Source of the DNA: Cedecea lapagei
GTDB lineage: Bacteria > Pseudomonadota > Gammaproteobacteria > Enterobacterales > Enterobacteriaceae
Assembly (NCBI RefSeq): GCF_900635955.1
Contig: NZ_LR134201.1
Span: 3,472,001 to 3,536,000, forward strand
Direction: 5' to 3'
DNA: 64,000 nt
Each line of letters opens with the position of its first letter. Position 1 is the first letter of the stretch. The notes below the pieces were generated by a model. That model searched no databases, was not told where the DNA came from, and saw only the letters and a list, made by a program, of their open reading frames with translations. Positions 1 to 8,492 of this stretch are shown piece after piece. The translations under genes and the position numbers were made by a program.

Positions 1-636
1 ATGGACAATGACGATTTACGTCGCGGCCAGCCCACCTGCCACATTAAATTTGGTGAAGAGAACGCAATTCTTGCGGGCGATGCCCTGCAAACGCTGGCGT
101 TTTCTATACTGAGTGATGCGCCGATGCCTGGCGTGGAGATAGCCGATCGCTTAGCCATGGTCTCAGAACTGGCCACCGCCAGCGGCGTGGCGGGCATGTG
201 CGGCGGTCAGGCGCTCGATTTAGCGGCCGAAGGCAAACAAATTGACCTGGCAGCGCTGGAACGCATCCATCTGCATAAAACCGGCGCCCTGATTCGTGCG
301 GCGGTTCGCCTGGGGGCCTTAAGCGCCGGAGAGCGAGGGCGCAAGGCCCTGCCGATTCTGGATCGCTACGCCGCAAGCATTGGCCTCGCCTTCCAGGTGC
401 AGGATGATATTCTTGACGTGATTGGCGACACCGCCGTGATTGGCAAACGCCAGGGCGCCGATCAGCAGCTTGGCAAAAGTACCTATCCGGCGCTGCTGGG
501 GCTTGAACAGGCTCAGGCAAAAGCGCAGGATCTCTATCAGGAAGCCTTGCAGGCTCTGGCCGAGCTTTCTGAGCTGTCGCTGGAGACGGCGGCGCTCGAA
601 GCGCTGGCAAACTACATTATCCACCGTGATAAATAA
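1..636 (+). CDS. ispA: Farnesyl diphosphate synthase (geranyltranstransferase), 3' part
   Basis: Condenses IPP with DMAPP and then GPP to make farnesyl diphosphate in the cytosol. The window opens inside the gene: 211 residues are visible against about 299 in E. coli, so roughly the first 88 are missing and the ATG at base 1 is an internal Met. The first aspartate-rich region is cut (MDNDDLRRGQPT is its C-terminal side); the second, DDILD within FQVQDDILDVIGDT, is intact, as is the GKSTYPALLGL segment. dxs follows 29 bp downstream on the same strand, the usual xseB-ispA-dxs isoprenoid operon. Identity is recognised from close resemblance to E. coli IspA. Confidence 0.96.
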   Translation: MDNDDLRRGQPTCHIKFGEENAILAGDALQTLAFSILSDAPMPGVEIADRLAMVSELATASGVAGMCGGQALDLAAEGKQIDLAALERIHLHKTGALIRAAVRLGALSAGERGRKALPILDRYAASIGLAFQVQDDILDVIGDTAVIGKRQGADQQLGKSTYPALLGLEQAQAKAQDLYQEALQALAELSELSLETAALEALANYIIHRDK

Positions 637-665
637 CGCATAACAACAATGAGTTTAGATTTCTG

Positions 666-2528
666 ATGAGTTTTGATATCGCCAAATACCCGACCCTCGC
701 TCTGGTGGATGCCAGCCCGGATCTGCGAGTGCTGCCAAAAGAGAGCTTACCCAAGCTTTGCGATGAGCTGCGCCGTTATCTGCTGGACAGCGTAAGCCGC
801 TCCAGCGGGCACTTTGCCTCCGGCCTCGGCACGGTCGAACTGACCGTGGCGCTGCATTACGTCTACAACACGCCGTTCGATCAACTCATCTGGGACGTAG
901 GCCACCAGGCCTATCCACACAAAATTCTGACCGGCCGCCGCGATAAAATTGGCACCATTCGCCAGAAAGGCGGCCTGCATCCGTTCCCCTGGCGGGCGGA
1001 GAGCGAGTACGACGTGCTGAGCGTGGGGCACTCCTCCACCTCGATTAGCGCCGGTATCGGGATTGCCGTTGCCGCAGAAAAAGAAGGCAAAGACCGTAAA
1101 ACCGTCTGCGTGATAGGCGACGGCGCAATCACCGCCGGCATGGCCTTTGAGGCGATGAACCACGCGGGCGATATCCGTCCGGACATGCTGGTCGTGCTTA
1201 ACGATAACGAAATGTCGATTTCCGAGAACGTAGGCGCGCTGAACAACCATCTGGCGCAGCTGCTTTCCGGAAAGCTTTATTCGACGCTGCGTGAAGGCGG
1301 CAAAAAGGTCTTCTCCGGCGTACCGCCGATCAAAGAGCTGCTGAAGCGCACCGAAGAGCATATTAAGGGCATGGTTGTACCGGGCACGCTGTTTGAAGAG
1401 CTCGGCTTTAACTACATCGGGCCCATCGACGGCCATGACGTGATTGGCCTGGTGAATACGCTGAAGAACATGCGCAGCCTGAAAGGGCCGCAGTTCCTGC
1501 ATATCATGACCAAAAAAGGGCGTGGCTACGCGCCAGCGGAAAAAGATCCGATTAGCTTCCATGCAGTGCCGAAGTTTGATCCGCAGAGCGGGACGCTGCC
1601 CAAAAGCACCGGTGGCCTGCCGAGCTACTCGAAGATTTTCGGCAACTGGTTATGCGAAACCGCAGCCCACGATGACAAGCTTATGGCCATTACCCCGGCC
1701 ATGCGTGAAGGCTCGGGGATGGTGGAGTTTTCGCGCCAGTATCCCGACCAATATTTTGACGTGGCGATCGCCGAGCAGCACGCGGTCACCTTCGCGGCAG
1801 GCCTGGCGATTGGCGGCTACAAGCCGGTGGTGGCTATCTACTCCACCTTCCTGCAGCGCGCTTACGACCAGGTGATCCACGATGTAGCGATTCAGAAGCT
1901 GCCGGTGATGTTCGCCATCGATCGCGCGGGCATTGTCGGTGCCGACGGCCAGACGCACCAGGGAGCATTTGATATCTCCTTCCTGCGCTGCATTCCGGAC
2001 ATGGTAATCATGACCCCGAGCGATGAAAATGAATGTCGACTGATGCTGCATACCGGCTACCACTACAGCGAAGGTCCAAGCGCCGTACGTTATCCGCGTG
2101 GGACAGGTACAGGTGCAGAGCTGGAACCGCTTTCTGAGCTGCCTTTAGGTAAAGGCGTGGTGAAGCGCGAAGGCGAAAAAATTGCGCTGCTGAATTTTGG
2201 TACTTTACTGCCCGAGGCCGCTGCGGCAGCCGAAGCGCTGAACGCCACGCTGGTCGATATGCGCTTTGTGAAGCCGCTTGATGAAGCCCTGATTCTTGAG
2301 CTTGCCGCAGGCCACGACTCTCTGGTCACCCTTGAGGAAAACGCCATTATGGGCGGCGCCGGCAGCGGCGTGAACGAAGTGCTGATGGCGCACCGCAAGC
2401 CGGTTCCCGTGCTTAACCTTGGCCTGCCTGATTTCTTCATTCCTCAGGGCACCCAGGAAGAAGCTCGCGCCGCAATCGGCCTTGATGCCGCCGGTATCGA
2501 AGCTAAGATTCGGAGCTGGGTAAGTTAA
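666..2528 (+). CDS. dxs: 1-deoxy-D-xylulose-5-phosphate synthase
   Basis: A thiamine-diphosphate enzyme that condenses pyruvate and glyceraldehyde-3-phosphate, the first step of the MEP isoprenoid pathway. It has 620 residues, the family's normal length. Visible features are the N-terminal WDVGHQAYPHKILTGR segment, the ThDP/Mg motif GDGAITAGMAFEAMNHAG, the pyrimidine-domain DVAIAEQHAVTFAAGLA containing the catalytic Glu, and the transketolase C-terminal domain after about residue 490. It is co-directional with ispA and probably co-transcribed with it. The start is the ATG that matches the N-terminus of the E. coli protein. Confidence 0.98.
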   Translation: MSFDIAKYPTLALVDASPDLRVLPKESLPKLCDELRRYLLDSVSRSSGHFASGLGTVELTVALHYVYNTPFDQLIWDVGHQAYPHKILTGRRDKIGTIRQKGGLHPFPWRAESEYDVLSVGHSSTSISAGIGIAVAAEKEGKDRKTVCVIGDGAITAGMAFEAMNHAGDIRPDMLVVLNDNEMSISENVGALNNHLAQLLSGKLYSTLREGGKKVFSGVPPIKELLKRTEEHIKGMVVPGTLFEELGFNYIGPIDGHDVIGLVNTLKNMRSLKGPQFLHIMTKKGRGYAPAEKDPISFHAVPKFDPQSGTLPKSTGGLPSYSKIFGNWLCETAAHDDKLMAITPAMREGSGMVEFSRQYPDQYFDVAIAEQHAVTFAAGLAIGGYKPVVAIYSTFLQRAYDQVIHDVAIQKLPVMFAIDRAGIVGADGQTHQGAFDISFLRCIPDMVIMTPSDENECRLMLHTGYHYSEGPSAVRYPRGTGTGAELEPLSELPLGKGVVKREGEKIALLNFGTLLPEAAAAAEALNATLVDMRFVKPLDEALILELAAGHDSLVTLEENAIMGGAGSGVNEVLMAHRKPVPVLNLGLPDFFIPQGTQEEARAAIGLDAAGIEAKIRSWVS

Positions 2529-2556
2529 CTTCATCCATACACTAAATAATTCAACC

Positions 2557-2662
2557 CACAGCACGACGGCAAGTGAACATATCCCGATGAGCTTACTCAG
2601 GTAAGTGATTCGGGTATGAGAGCGCCGCCAACACCGCTGTGGTTTGAAATATGACCTGTACG
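2557..2662. repeat. ERIC (IRU) intergenic repeat
   Basis: The dxs-yajO gap contains an imperfect long palindrome with the hallmark ERIC centre, GAGCTTACTCAGGTAAGTGA, flanked by GTGAACATATCCCG and CGGGTATGAGAGCGCCGCC and ending with TTTGAAATATGACCTGTA. This matches the enterobacterial repetitive intergenic consensus as I remember it. Such elements are transcribed and may form stable hairpins in the mRNA. The ends are approximate. Confidence 0.7.
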
Positions 2663-2707
2663 GCCTGCTAAGCTTAATAGATATTCCTACATAGCAGGAG
2701 CGACATC

Positions 2708-3682
2708 GTGCAATACACCCCGTTAGGCACCACCGACCTTAAGGTCTCCCGCCTTTGCCTCGGCTGTATGACCTTTGGCGAACCGGATCGCGGAAGCCAC
2801 GCCTGGACGCTGCCCGAAGAGAGCAGCCGGGAAATCATCCGCCACGCGCTGGATAAAGGGATAAATTTCTTCGATACCTCGAATAATTATTCCGACGGCA
2901 GCAGCGAAGAGATCCTTGGCCGTGCGCTGCGTGATTTTGCCCGCCGCGAGGATGTAGTCGTTGCGACTAAGGTTTATAACAAAGTCGGCGATCTCCCCCA
3001 GGGACTCTCCCGTCCACAAATTCTGCGCGCCATCGACGACAGCCTGAAACGGCTCGGCACCGACTATGTCGATCTGCTGCAAATCCACCGCTGGGACTAC
3101 AACACCCCCATTGAAGAGACGCTTGAGGCGCTTAACGACGTAGTTAAGGCCGGTAAAGCACGCTATATCGGCGCCTCTTCAATGCGCAGCGATCAGTTTG
3201 CTAAGGCCCTCGCTTTGCAGTCTGAGGAAGGCTGGGCGCGGTTTGTCACGATGCAGGATCACTACAATCTGATTTACCGTGAAGAAGAGCTGGAGATGCT
3301 GCCGCTGTGCTACAAAGAAAAAGTCGCGGTGATCCCCTGGAGCCCGCTGGCGCGAGGCAAGCTGACTCGTCCGTGGGGAGATACCACGGCGAGATCCGTC
3401 TCAGATGAAGTCGGAAAATCTCTGTATCAGACGAACAATGAAAACGACGCCCTTATTGCTGAACGGCTGGCAAACGTCGCGGCCGAAAAAGGCGCTTCAC
3501 GTGCGCAGGTGGCTCTGGCATGGCTGCTCAGCAAGCCGGGTGTCGCGGCCCCTGTCGTCGGTCCATCAAGGCAGGAACAGCTGGATGATTTACTGGGCGC
3601 GGTGGATTTAACGCTGAAGTCGCAGGAGATTGCCGAGCTGGAGACGCTTTACCAGCCTCATCCTGTGGCGGGATATAAATAA
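2708..3682 (+). CDS. yajO: Aldo/keto reductase YajO
   Basis: An NADPH-dependent aldo/keto reductase of the family implicated in xylulose reduction and in making 1-deoxyxylulose-type compounds, next to dxs in many enterobacteria. It has 324 residues, family-typical. The TIM-barrel signature is visible: the catalytic Asp and Tyr in FDTSNNYSDGSSEEILGRAL, the Lys in VVATKVYN, the His in LLQIHRWD, and the C-terminal coenzyme site PVVGPSRQEQLDD. The start is GTG at 2708, preceded by GCAGGAGCGACATC, which supplies an AGGAG ribosome binding site. An ERIC element separates it from dxs, so it may have its own promoter. Confidence 0.93.
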   Translation: MQYTPLGTTDLKVSRLCLGCMTFGEPDRGSHAWTLPEESSREIIRHALDKGINFFDTSNNYSDGSSEEILGRALRDFARREDVVVATKVYNKVGDLPQGLSRPQILRAIDDSLKRLGTDYVDLLQIHRWDYNTPIEETLEALNDVVKAGKARYIGASSMRSDQFAKALALQSEEGWARFVTMQDHYNLIYREEELEMLPLCYKEKVAVIPWSPLARGKLTRPWGDTTARSVSDEVGKSLYQTNNENDALIAERLANVAAEKGASRAQVALAWLLSKPGVAAPVVGPSRQEQLDDLLGAVDLTLKSQEIAELETLYQPHPVAGYK

Positions 3683-3683
3683 T

Positions 3684-3810
3684 TACCCTCTCCCCGACCC
3701 TCTCCCAAAGGGAGAGGGGGAAACCGTTGCCGCCTTTAAGTCCCTTTCTCTTTAAGACTGAGAAGAAACCTTATTGTTTTAATCACCCTCTCCCTTTTAG
3801 GGAGAGGGTC
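3684..3810. repeat. Pair of GC-rich palindromic repeats where pgpA is expected
   Basis: Two hairpin-forming units lie between the convergent ends of yajO and thiL: CCCTCTCCCAAAGGGAGAGGG near 3699-3719 (shown interrupted here: CCCTCTCCC, AAA, GGGAGAGGG) and CCCTCTCCC with GGGAGAGGG at 3786-3808. The same kind of unit recurs beside queA at 59961-60138, so this is a REP-like family of the host. They probably act as the bidirectional transcript end for the two genes. In E. coli pgpA lies here, overlapping the end of thiL; it is absent from this window. Confidence 0.7.
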
Positions 3811-3821
3811 ATGGCCATCCA

Positions 3822-4793
3822 CTACGAGAAGTGGTCGTAGCCCTTCATCTCTAGCGTCACCGGTTTACCCTGACGGATAAACTGCAGCCCTTCCGAAGCA
3901 GAAACAATCTGCCCGATGCAGGTGTAGGGCACGCCCAGGTTACCGATAGCCACCTCCAGCGCCCCGCGATTGAGTTCCGGCACGGTGAAGCACAGCTCAT
4001 AATCCTCACCGCCGGACATCGCCCACTTCAGCGCCTGCTCCGGATCCACGTGCTCACGCATCGCCTCGGAATAAGGCAGCAGATCGAGATCGATACGGGC
4101 TCCGCAGTCGCTGGCCTTAAGCAGGTGTCCAAGGTCGGAAATCAGGCCGTCAGAGAGATCGATAGCGCTGTTGGCCAGATCGCGCAGCGCCTGGCCGTGC
4201 AACACGCGCGGCGTCGGGCGTAAGTGCCGCTTGAGCAGATAATCCGCATGCTGCTTATTCTCTACCTGCAGGCGCTCCAGCAGGATAGCCAGACCGGCAG
4301 CGCTGTCGCCCGGCGTACCGGTGACGTAGATCCAGTCTCCGGCCTTCGCCCCGCTGCGCTTAAGCGCGCGCCCGGCCGGGATCATACCGTGGATGCCCAG
4401 CGTCAGAGAGAGCGGGCCTCGCGTTGTATCACCGCCAATCAGCTGCATATCGTAATAATCCAGCTGTTCGAACAGGCTGTCGCTGAACGCGGCAAGCCAC
4501 TCCTCATCGACTTCAGGAAGCGTTATTGCCAGCGTAAGCCACGCCGGATCTGCGCCCATTGCCGCCAGATCGCTTAAATTTACCGCCAGTGCTTTATAGC
4601 CCAAATCGCGCGGATCGATATCCGGCAGGAAGTGATTGCCGCTGACCAGCGTATCGGTGCTAATAGCCAGCAGCTGTTTTTCAGGAACCGACAGCAACGC
4701 ACAATCGTCGCCAATACCGGCTTCCACATCACGACGGGAACTTGTTACGCGATCGAAGTAACGGGCAATCAGGGAAAACTCACCGCATGCCAT
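3822..4793 (-). CDS. thiL: Thiamine-monophosphate kinase
   Basis: Phosphorylates thiamine monophosphate to the active cofactor thiamine diphosphate using ATP. It has 323 residues, two fewer than E. coli ThiL. The PurM-like fold motifs are clear: GIGDDCALL near the N-terminus, SDLAAMGADPAW, GGDTTRGPLSLT, and ANSAIDLSDGLISDLGH with the SGGEDYEL nucleotide-binding segment. It lies 62 bp downstream of nusB on the same strand in the ribD-ribH-nusB-thiL order. The C-terminus (KGYDHFS) ends at palindromic repeats instead of overlapping pgpA. Confidence 0.97.
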   Translation of the reverse strand: MACGEFSLIARYFDRVTSSRRDVEAGIGDDCALLSVPEKQLLAISTDTLVSGNHFLPDIDPRDLGYKALAVNLSDLAAMGADPAWLTLAITLPEVDEEWLAAFSDSLFEQLDYYDMQLIGGDTTRGPLSLTLGIHGMIPAGRALKRSGAKAGDWIYVTGTPGDSAAGLAILLERLQVENKQHADYLLKRHLRPTPRVLHGQALRDLANSAIDLSDGLISDLGHLLKASDCGARIDLDLLPYSEAMREHVDPEQALKWAMSGGEDYELCFTVPELNRGALEVAIGNLGVPYTCIGQIVSASEGLQFIRQGKPVTLEMKGYDHFS

Positions 4794-4855
4794 GCGTAAT
4801 ACCTCAAGAGTGTCAGTTGCAGAAAAAATGAGGCCGGGATGACCCGGCCAGGAGA

Positions 4856-5275
4856 TTACTTCTTGTGGGGACGAATAGCTGGAGCGGCTTTGTCGAGAAC
4901 GCCGTTAACGAACTTATGGCTGTCTTCGGCACCGAAGGTTTTAGCCAGTTCAATCGCTTCGTTGATGGCCACTTTGTACGGCACATCATCGCGTTTGGAC
5001 AGTTCAAACAGCGCGATGCGCAGCACCGCTTTTTCCACCTGACCCAGCTCTTCAAGCAGGCGAGACAGATAAGGCTTCATCAGCCCATCCAGATACTCGC
5101 TGTTGGTAGCCACACCGCTCAGCAGCTCGCGGAAGTAGATAACGTCAACGTCTTTGACGTCCTGTTCCGCCAGGAACTGGTATTCGACATCAGCGATGTC
5201 GTTTTTAGACAACTGCCAGGAGTAAAGCGCCTGGACGGCACACTCACGGGCGCGGCGACGAGCAGCAGGTTTCAC
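4856..5275 (-). CDS. nusB: Transcription antitermination factor NusB
   Basis: An all-helical RNA-binding protein that, with NusE (S10), binds boxA RNA in rRNA leaders and in lambdoid nut sites. It has 139 residues, exactly the family length, beginning MKPAARRRARECAVQALYSW and ending NGVLDKAAPAIRPHKK. It lies 19 bp downstream of ribH. The resident prophage carries boxA-containing nut sites, so this host protein is a likely partner of the phage N-type antiterminator. A GGCCGGG/CCCGGCC hairpin at 4831-4848 lies between it and thiL. Confidence 0.98.
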   Translation of the reverse strand: MKPAARRRARECAVQALYSWQLSKNDIADVEYQFLAEQDVKDVDVIYFRELLSGVATNSEYLDGLMKPYLSRLLEELGQVEKAVLRIALFELSKRDDVPYKVAINEAIELAKTFGAEDSHKFVNGVLDKAAPAIRPHKK

Positions 5276-5294
5276 AGATTTCCCCTTACAAAAA

Positions 5295-5765
5295 TCAGGC
5301 CTTAATGGCTTTCAATACATTAATCATTTCAAGCGCGGTCAGTGCAGCTTCTGCACCTTTGTTACCGGCTTTAGTGCCAGCGCGTTCGATGGCTTGTTCA
5401 ATACTTTCAGTGGTCAGCACGCCGAAGGCAACGGGAATACCGCAGTCATGAGCAACGCTTAACAGACCGTTGCTGGCACCGCCGGCAACGTATTCGAAGT
5501 GCGCAGTGCCTCCGCGAATCACGGTACCCAGCGCGATCACAGCATCGTATTTACCGGTTTTCGCCAGTGCATTGGTAGCCAGCGGCAGCTCGTAAGCGCC
5601 CGGTACCCAAACTACGGTGATATTTTCGTCTTTCACCTGGCCAATACGTTTCAGGGCGTCGATAGCCCCTTCCAGCAGGCTGTCGTTGATGAAGTTGTTA
5701 AAACGCGCGATGGTGATGGCGACGCGAGCGTCAGGAGTAGCAACGGCAGCTTCAATAATGTTCAT
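5295..5765 (-). CDS. ribH: 6,7-dimethyl-8-ribityllumazine synthase
   Basis: Condenses 5-amino-6-ribitylaminouracil with dihydroxybutanone phosphate to lumazine, the penultimate step of riboflavin synthesis; it forms icosahedral 60-mers. It has 156 residues, as in E. coli (where the gene is also called ribE). Conserved motifs are ARFNNFINDSLLEGA, VPGAYELPLA and the substrate segment ALGTVIRGGTAHFEYVA. It lies between ribD and nusB on the minus strand. No FMN riboswitch is seen in the 76-bp gap upstream. Confidence 0.98.
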   Translation of the reverse strand: MNIIEAAVATPDARVAITIARFNNFINDSLLEGAIDALKRIGQVKDENITVVWVPGAYELPLATNALAKTGKYDAVIALGTVIRGGTAHFEYVAGGASNGLLSVAHDCGIPVAFGVLTTESIEQAIERAGTKAGNKGAEAALTALEMINVLKAIKA

Positions 5766-5841
5766 AATCTTCCTTTACGGGTTCTGTTTAGCCCCGCAGG
5801 GGGGCGGATTTTATCATAATCTTTTCGTGACTGCTTACGTT

Positions 5842-6960
5842 TTACTGGCGTCCATAAACGGGCGTCAGGTGCAGACACAAATCGGGACCGACCTGGCGGA
5901 CTTCGCTAAAGCTGAACTCCGGCACATCAGCAAGTTTTTCAAGGCCTGGAAGCTCGCACAAACCGCGGGCATCATTGCCTAATAATTTTGGCGCGACGTA
6001 GACAATAAGCTCATCCACCAGGCCCGCCTGCAGCAGCGCACCAGCAAGCGTTGCCCCCGCCTCAACCCAGACAGAGTTCACCTGGCGTTTGCCCAGCTGC
6101 ATCATCAGCACCACCAAATCAAGATGGCCGTTATGTTCAGGCACCAGCAGTTGCTCAACGCCTTCAGGCCAGATTTGATCATCGGCATGGCTGCGGGCAA
6201 GCCAGGTCTGACCCGGGTTGGCGATAATCTGATGCTGCGGCGTCACGCGGTTTTGACGATCAACCACAATGCGAATCGGCTGGCGTAAATCCTGTTGAGC
6301 ATAGATGGCCTGGCTGGCGCCATCCAGTTCATCCCAGCGTACCGTTAATGACGGGTTATCCGCCAGCACGGTTGCGCTGCTTGAGAGGATAGCGGCACTT
6401 TGTGCGCGTTGACGCTGAACGTCACGACGCGCCTGAGGAGAGGTAATCCATTTGCTCTCTCCGCTCGCCATCGCGGTACGCCCATCCAGCGAGGCGCCGA
6501 GTTTAAGCTGGATATACGGAAAACCGGTGCGCATACGTTTGAGGAAACCGCGGTTCAGCGCTTCGGCCTCGTTCATCATTAAGCCGTGGCTGACTTCGAT
6601 GCCCGCCTGCTGCAGGCGATAGAGACCACGCCCGGCAACCTGCGGATTGGGATCCTGCATGGCGGCGACAACACGAGATACGCCTGCGGCAATTAAGGCG
6701 TCGCAGCACGGCGGGGTACGCCCATGGTGGCTGCAGGGCTCGAGCGTCACATAGGCCGTTGCGCCCCGGGCCTGCTCACCCGCCATACGCAAAGCGTGTA
6801 CTTCTGCATGAGGTTCACCGGCACGAAAATGGAATCCTTCTCCCACAATTTTGCCGTCTTTGACAATCACGCAGCCGACATTGGGGTTCGGCGCCGTGGT
6901 GAAACGCCCGCGCTTTGCCAGCTCAAGCGCACGAGCCATAAACTGTTCATCAAGGGACAT
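5842..6960 (-). CDS. ribD: Bifunctional riboflavin deaminase/reductase RibD
   Basis: The N-terminal half deaminates the pyrimidine intermediate and the C-terminal half reduces its ribosyl side chain, steps two and three of riboflavin synthesis. The deaminase zinc site is visible as PHAEVHAL and TLEPCSHHGRTPPCCDALI; the reductase domain runs from about residue 145 (PYIQLKLGASLDGRTAM). It has 372 residues from ATG at 6960. An in-frame TTG lies immediately upstream at 6963, but the ATG fits the AGGA ribosome binding site overlapping the end of nrdR. It directly follows nrdR with a 5-bp gap, so the two are co-transcribed. Confidence 0.97.
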   Translation of the reverse strand: MSLDEQFMARALELAKRGRFTTAPNPNVGCVIVKDGKIVGEGFHFRAGEPHAEVHALRMAGEQARGATAYVTLEPCSHHGRTPPCCDALIAAGVSRVVAAMQDPNPQVAGRGLYRLQQAGIEVSHGLMMNEAEALNRGFLKRMRTGFPYIQLKLGASLDGRTAMASGESKWITSPQARRDVQRQRAQSAAILSSSATVLADNPSLTVRWDELDGASQAIYAQQDLRQPIRIVVDRQNRVTPQHQIIANPGQTWLARSHADDQIWPEGVEQLLVPEHNGHLDLVVLMMQLGKRQVNSVWVEAGATLAGALLQAGLVDELIVYVAPKLLGNDARGLCELPGLEKLADVPEFSFSEVRQVGPDLCLHLTPVYGRQ

Positions 6961-6965
6961 CAATA

Positions 6966-7415
6966 TTAATCCTGTAAACGGGCGATTTCTTCACCGAACT
7001 CTTTGATATCTTCAAAGCTACGGTAGACCGATGCGAAGCGAATATAGGCGACTTTATCCAGCTTTTTGAGCTGCTCCATCACCAGGTTACCAATAAGTTT
7101 ACTCGGGACTTCACGTTCTCCGGTTGCTCGAAGGTGCGACTTAATATGGCTGATGGCCATTTCCACGTCGTCAGAGTTGACCGGGCGCTTTTCCAGCGCT
7201 TTCAGGATGCCGCTGCGCAGCTTGTCTTCGTTGAAAGGCTCGCGTACCTCATTACTCTTCACGACTCTTGGCATCACCAGCTCCGCAACCTCAAAAGTGG
7301 TGAAGCGTTCGTGACAAACAAGGCACTGGCGCCGACGGCGTACCGAGGAGCCTTCACCCACCAGGCGAGAGTCAATAACTTTGGTGTCCACGGCGAAACA
7401 GAATGGGCAATGCAT
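6966..7415 (-). CDS. nrdR: Transcriptional repressor NrdR
   Basis: An ATP/dATP-sensing repressor of ribonucleotide reductase operons. It has 149 residues, identical in length to the E. coli protein, starting MHCPFC. The N-terminal zinc ribbon is CPFC near residue 3 and CLVCHERF near residue 31; the ATP-cone domain follows (VVKSNEVREPFNEDKLRSGI). A longer frame extends 33 bp upstream, but the zinc-ribbon start is universal in the family. It is the first gene of the nrdR-ribD-ribH-nusB-thiL cluster. Confidence 0.98.
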   Translation of the reverse strand: MHCPFCFAVDTKVIDSRLVGEGSSVRRRRQCLVCHERFTTFEVAELVMPRVVKSNEVREPFNEDKLRSGILKALEKRPVNSDDVEMAISHIKSHLRATGEREVPSKLIGNLVMEQLKKLDKVAYIRFASVYRSFEDIKEFGEEIARLQD

Positions 7416-7569
7416 AGCGTTTCCTGCTGGGATTATAAAGATGAACAACAGTTTACCGCGAAGTCGCGGGAGTACAAAGACGGCACCGGCCCAGGCGGCA
7501 TTAAATATGACTTTTCAAGCGCGGAGAACTACGCTTAAATCAGCAACAGATAACAAGGAAAAACGAACC

Positions 7570-8130
7570 ATGACAAAGACTTACTTAAGAATTATCCTGG
7601 TTTCAAGCCTGATGAGCCTGACCGCCTGCGCCCAGCAAACCGAAGTGCGCCAGATGCGCAGCCAGATTGGCTCGCTAAATCAGGAGATGACCAAACTCAG
7701 CCAGCAAACGGTAAAACTTACCCAGCAAAATGCTCTGAACGCGAAGTCCACCAGCGGCGTTTACCTGCTGCCCGGTTCAAACACCGCGGCTCGCCTGAAT
7801 AGCCAGATTGGTAATCTGAAAATGTCGCTGACCAACGTTGCGGCAGAAGCCAACGGTACCCGCGCCACGCTGCTGATCAAAGGGGAATCTAACGATCCGC
7901 TACCGGCCTTCAGCGGAAAAGTTGAGTGGGGCCAGATCCAGGGCACAACGAACAATTTCCAGGAAGTTAACGTCCAGACCCAGCAAATAGACGCTCCGGC
8001 CAGCATTCTTGCCCCAAGCGATATCTCGATCCCTCTGCGTCTGTCCGGGATTACGCCAGAGCAGTTAGGGTTTGTGCGCGTACACGATATTCAGCCGGTT
8101 TCCGGCGCACAGCCAGACCCTGTGCAATAG
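7570..8130 (+). CDS. yajI: YajI-family lipoprotein (DUF3251)
   Basis: A predicted lipoprotein of unknown function, 186 residues (E. coli YajI is about 179). The signal peptide has a hydrophobic stretch and the lipobox LTAC, placing the lipidated Cys at residue 20 after MTKTYLRIILVSSLMS. Residues 25-60 look like a short coiled coil (QMRSQIGSLNQEMTKLSQQ), followed by a beta-rich domain. The start is the ATG at 7570, preceded by an AAGGA-like site; an upstream in-frame Met at 7381 would lie inside nrdR antisense and destroy the signal peptide. Confidence 0.9.
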   Translation: MTKTYLRIILVSSLMSLTACAQQTEVRQMRSQIGSLNQEMTKLSQQTVKLTQQNALNAKSTSGVYLLPGSNTAARLNSQIGNLKMSLTNVAAEANGTRATLLIKGESNDPLPAFSGKVEWGQIQGTTNNFQEVNVQTQQIDAPASILAPSDISIPLRLSGITPEQLGFVRVHDIQPVSGAQPDPVQ

Positions 8131-8492
8131 CCCTCACCTCCCTCGTCTTGCGAGGGAGTTCGTCACACTCTTTCATACCGCCCGCACAATATGTGAAGCA
8201 AAGCGCCTGTTGCCACCCCGCCCATAACGTGACCAGCGTCACACTTATATGTAACAACCCGGCATACGTTTGCGTAATTTGACGAAGCAGGTACAATCAC
8301 GCCGTTTTTAATGTGCGCAAACGTGAACGCAATCGATTACGCATATGAGAAGAATGTGAAATAGAACATATTTTTGTGAGCAGGGATTTCTATAATAGTC
8401 GCGCTGCAGAGGTCCTTTCCCTGAGACCGGCGGCCAGGGATGACATCTCACATCCGCATCGCACCAAAATTACGTAAACAGTGGCTAAAAAT
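8131..8492 (+). promoter_or_regulatory. tsx promoter region with CRP-like and LacI-family-like sites
   Basis: A 362-bp gap before tsx without a gene. A -10 TATAAT is at 8391-8396. A CRP-like half-palindrome, TGTGA-N6-ACATA, is at 8355-8370, centred near -40 from the expected start, which suits class II activation. The palindrome ACGCAATCGATTACGC at 8327-8342 resembles PurR/CytR-family operators. E. coli tsx is controlled by CRP, CytR and DeoR, so this layout agrees with known biology; the individual site assignments here are inference. Confidence 0.55.

Noticed and set aside
747..1562. 271-codon frame antisense to dxs
   Set aside because: Shadow of a highly conserved gene with high GC third positions.
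4831..4848. Hairpin GGCCGGG-ATGA-CCCGGCC between nusB and thiL as a terminator
   Set aside because: No T tract follows on either strand; it may be an attenuator or an mRNA stabiliser, but the genes are normally co-transcribed.
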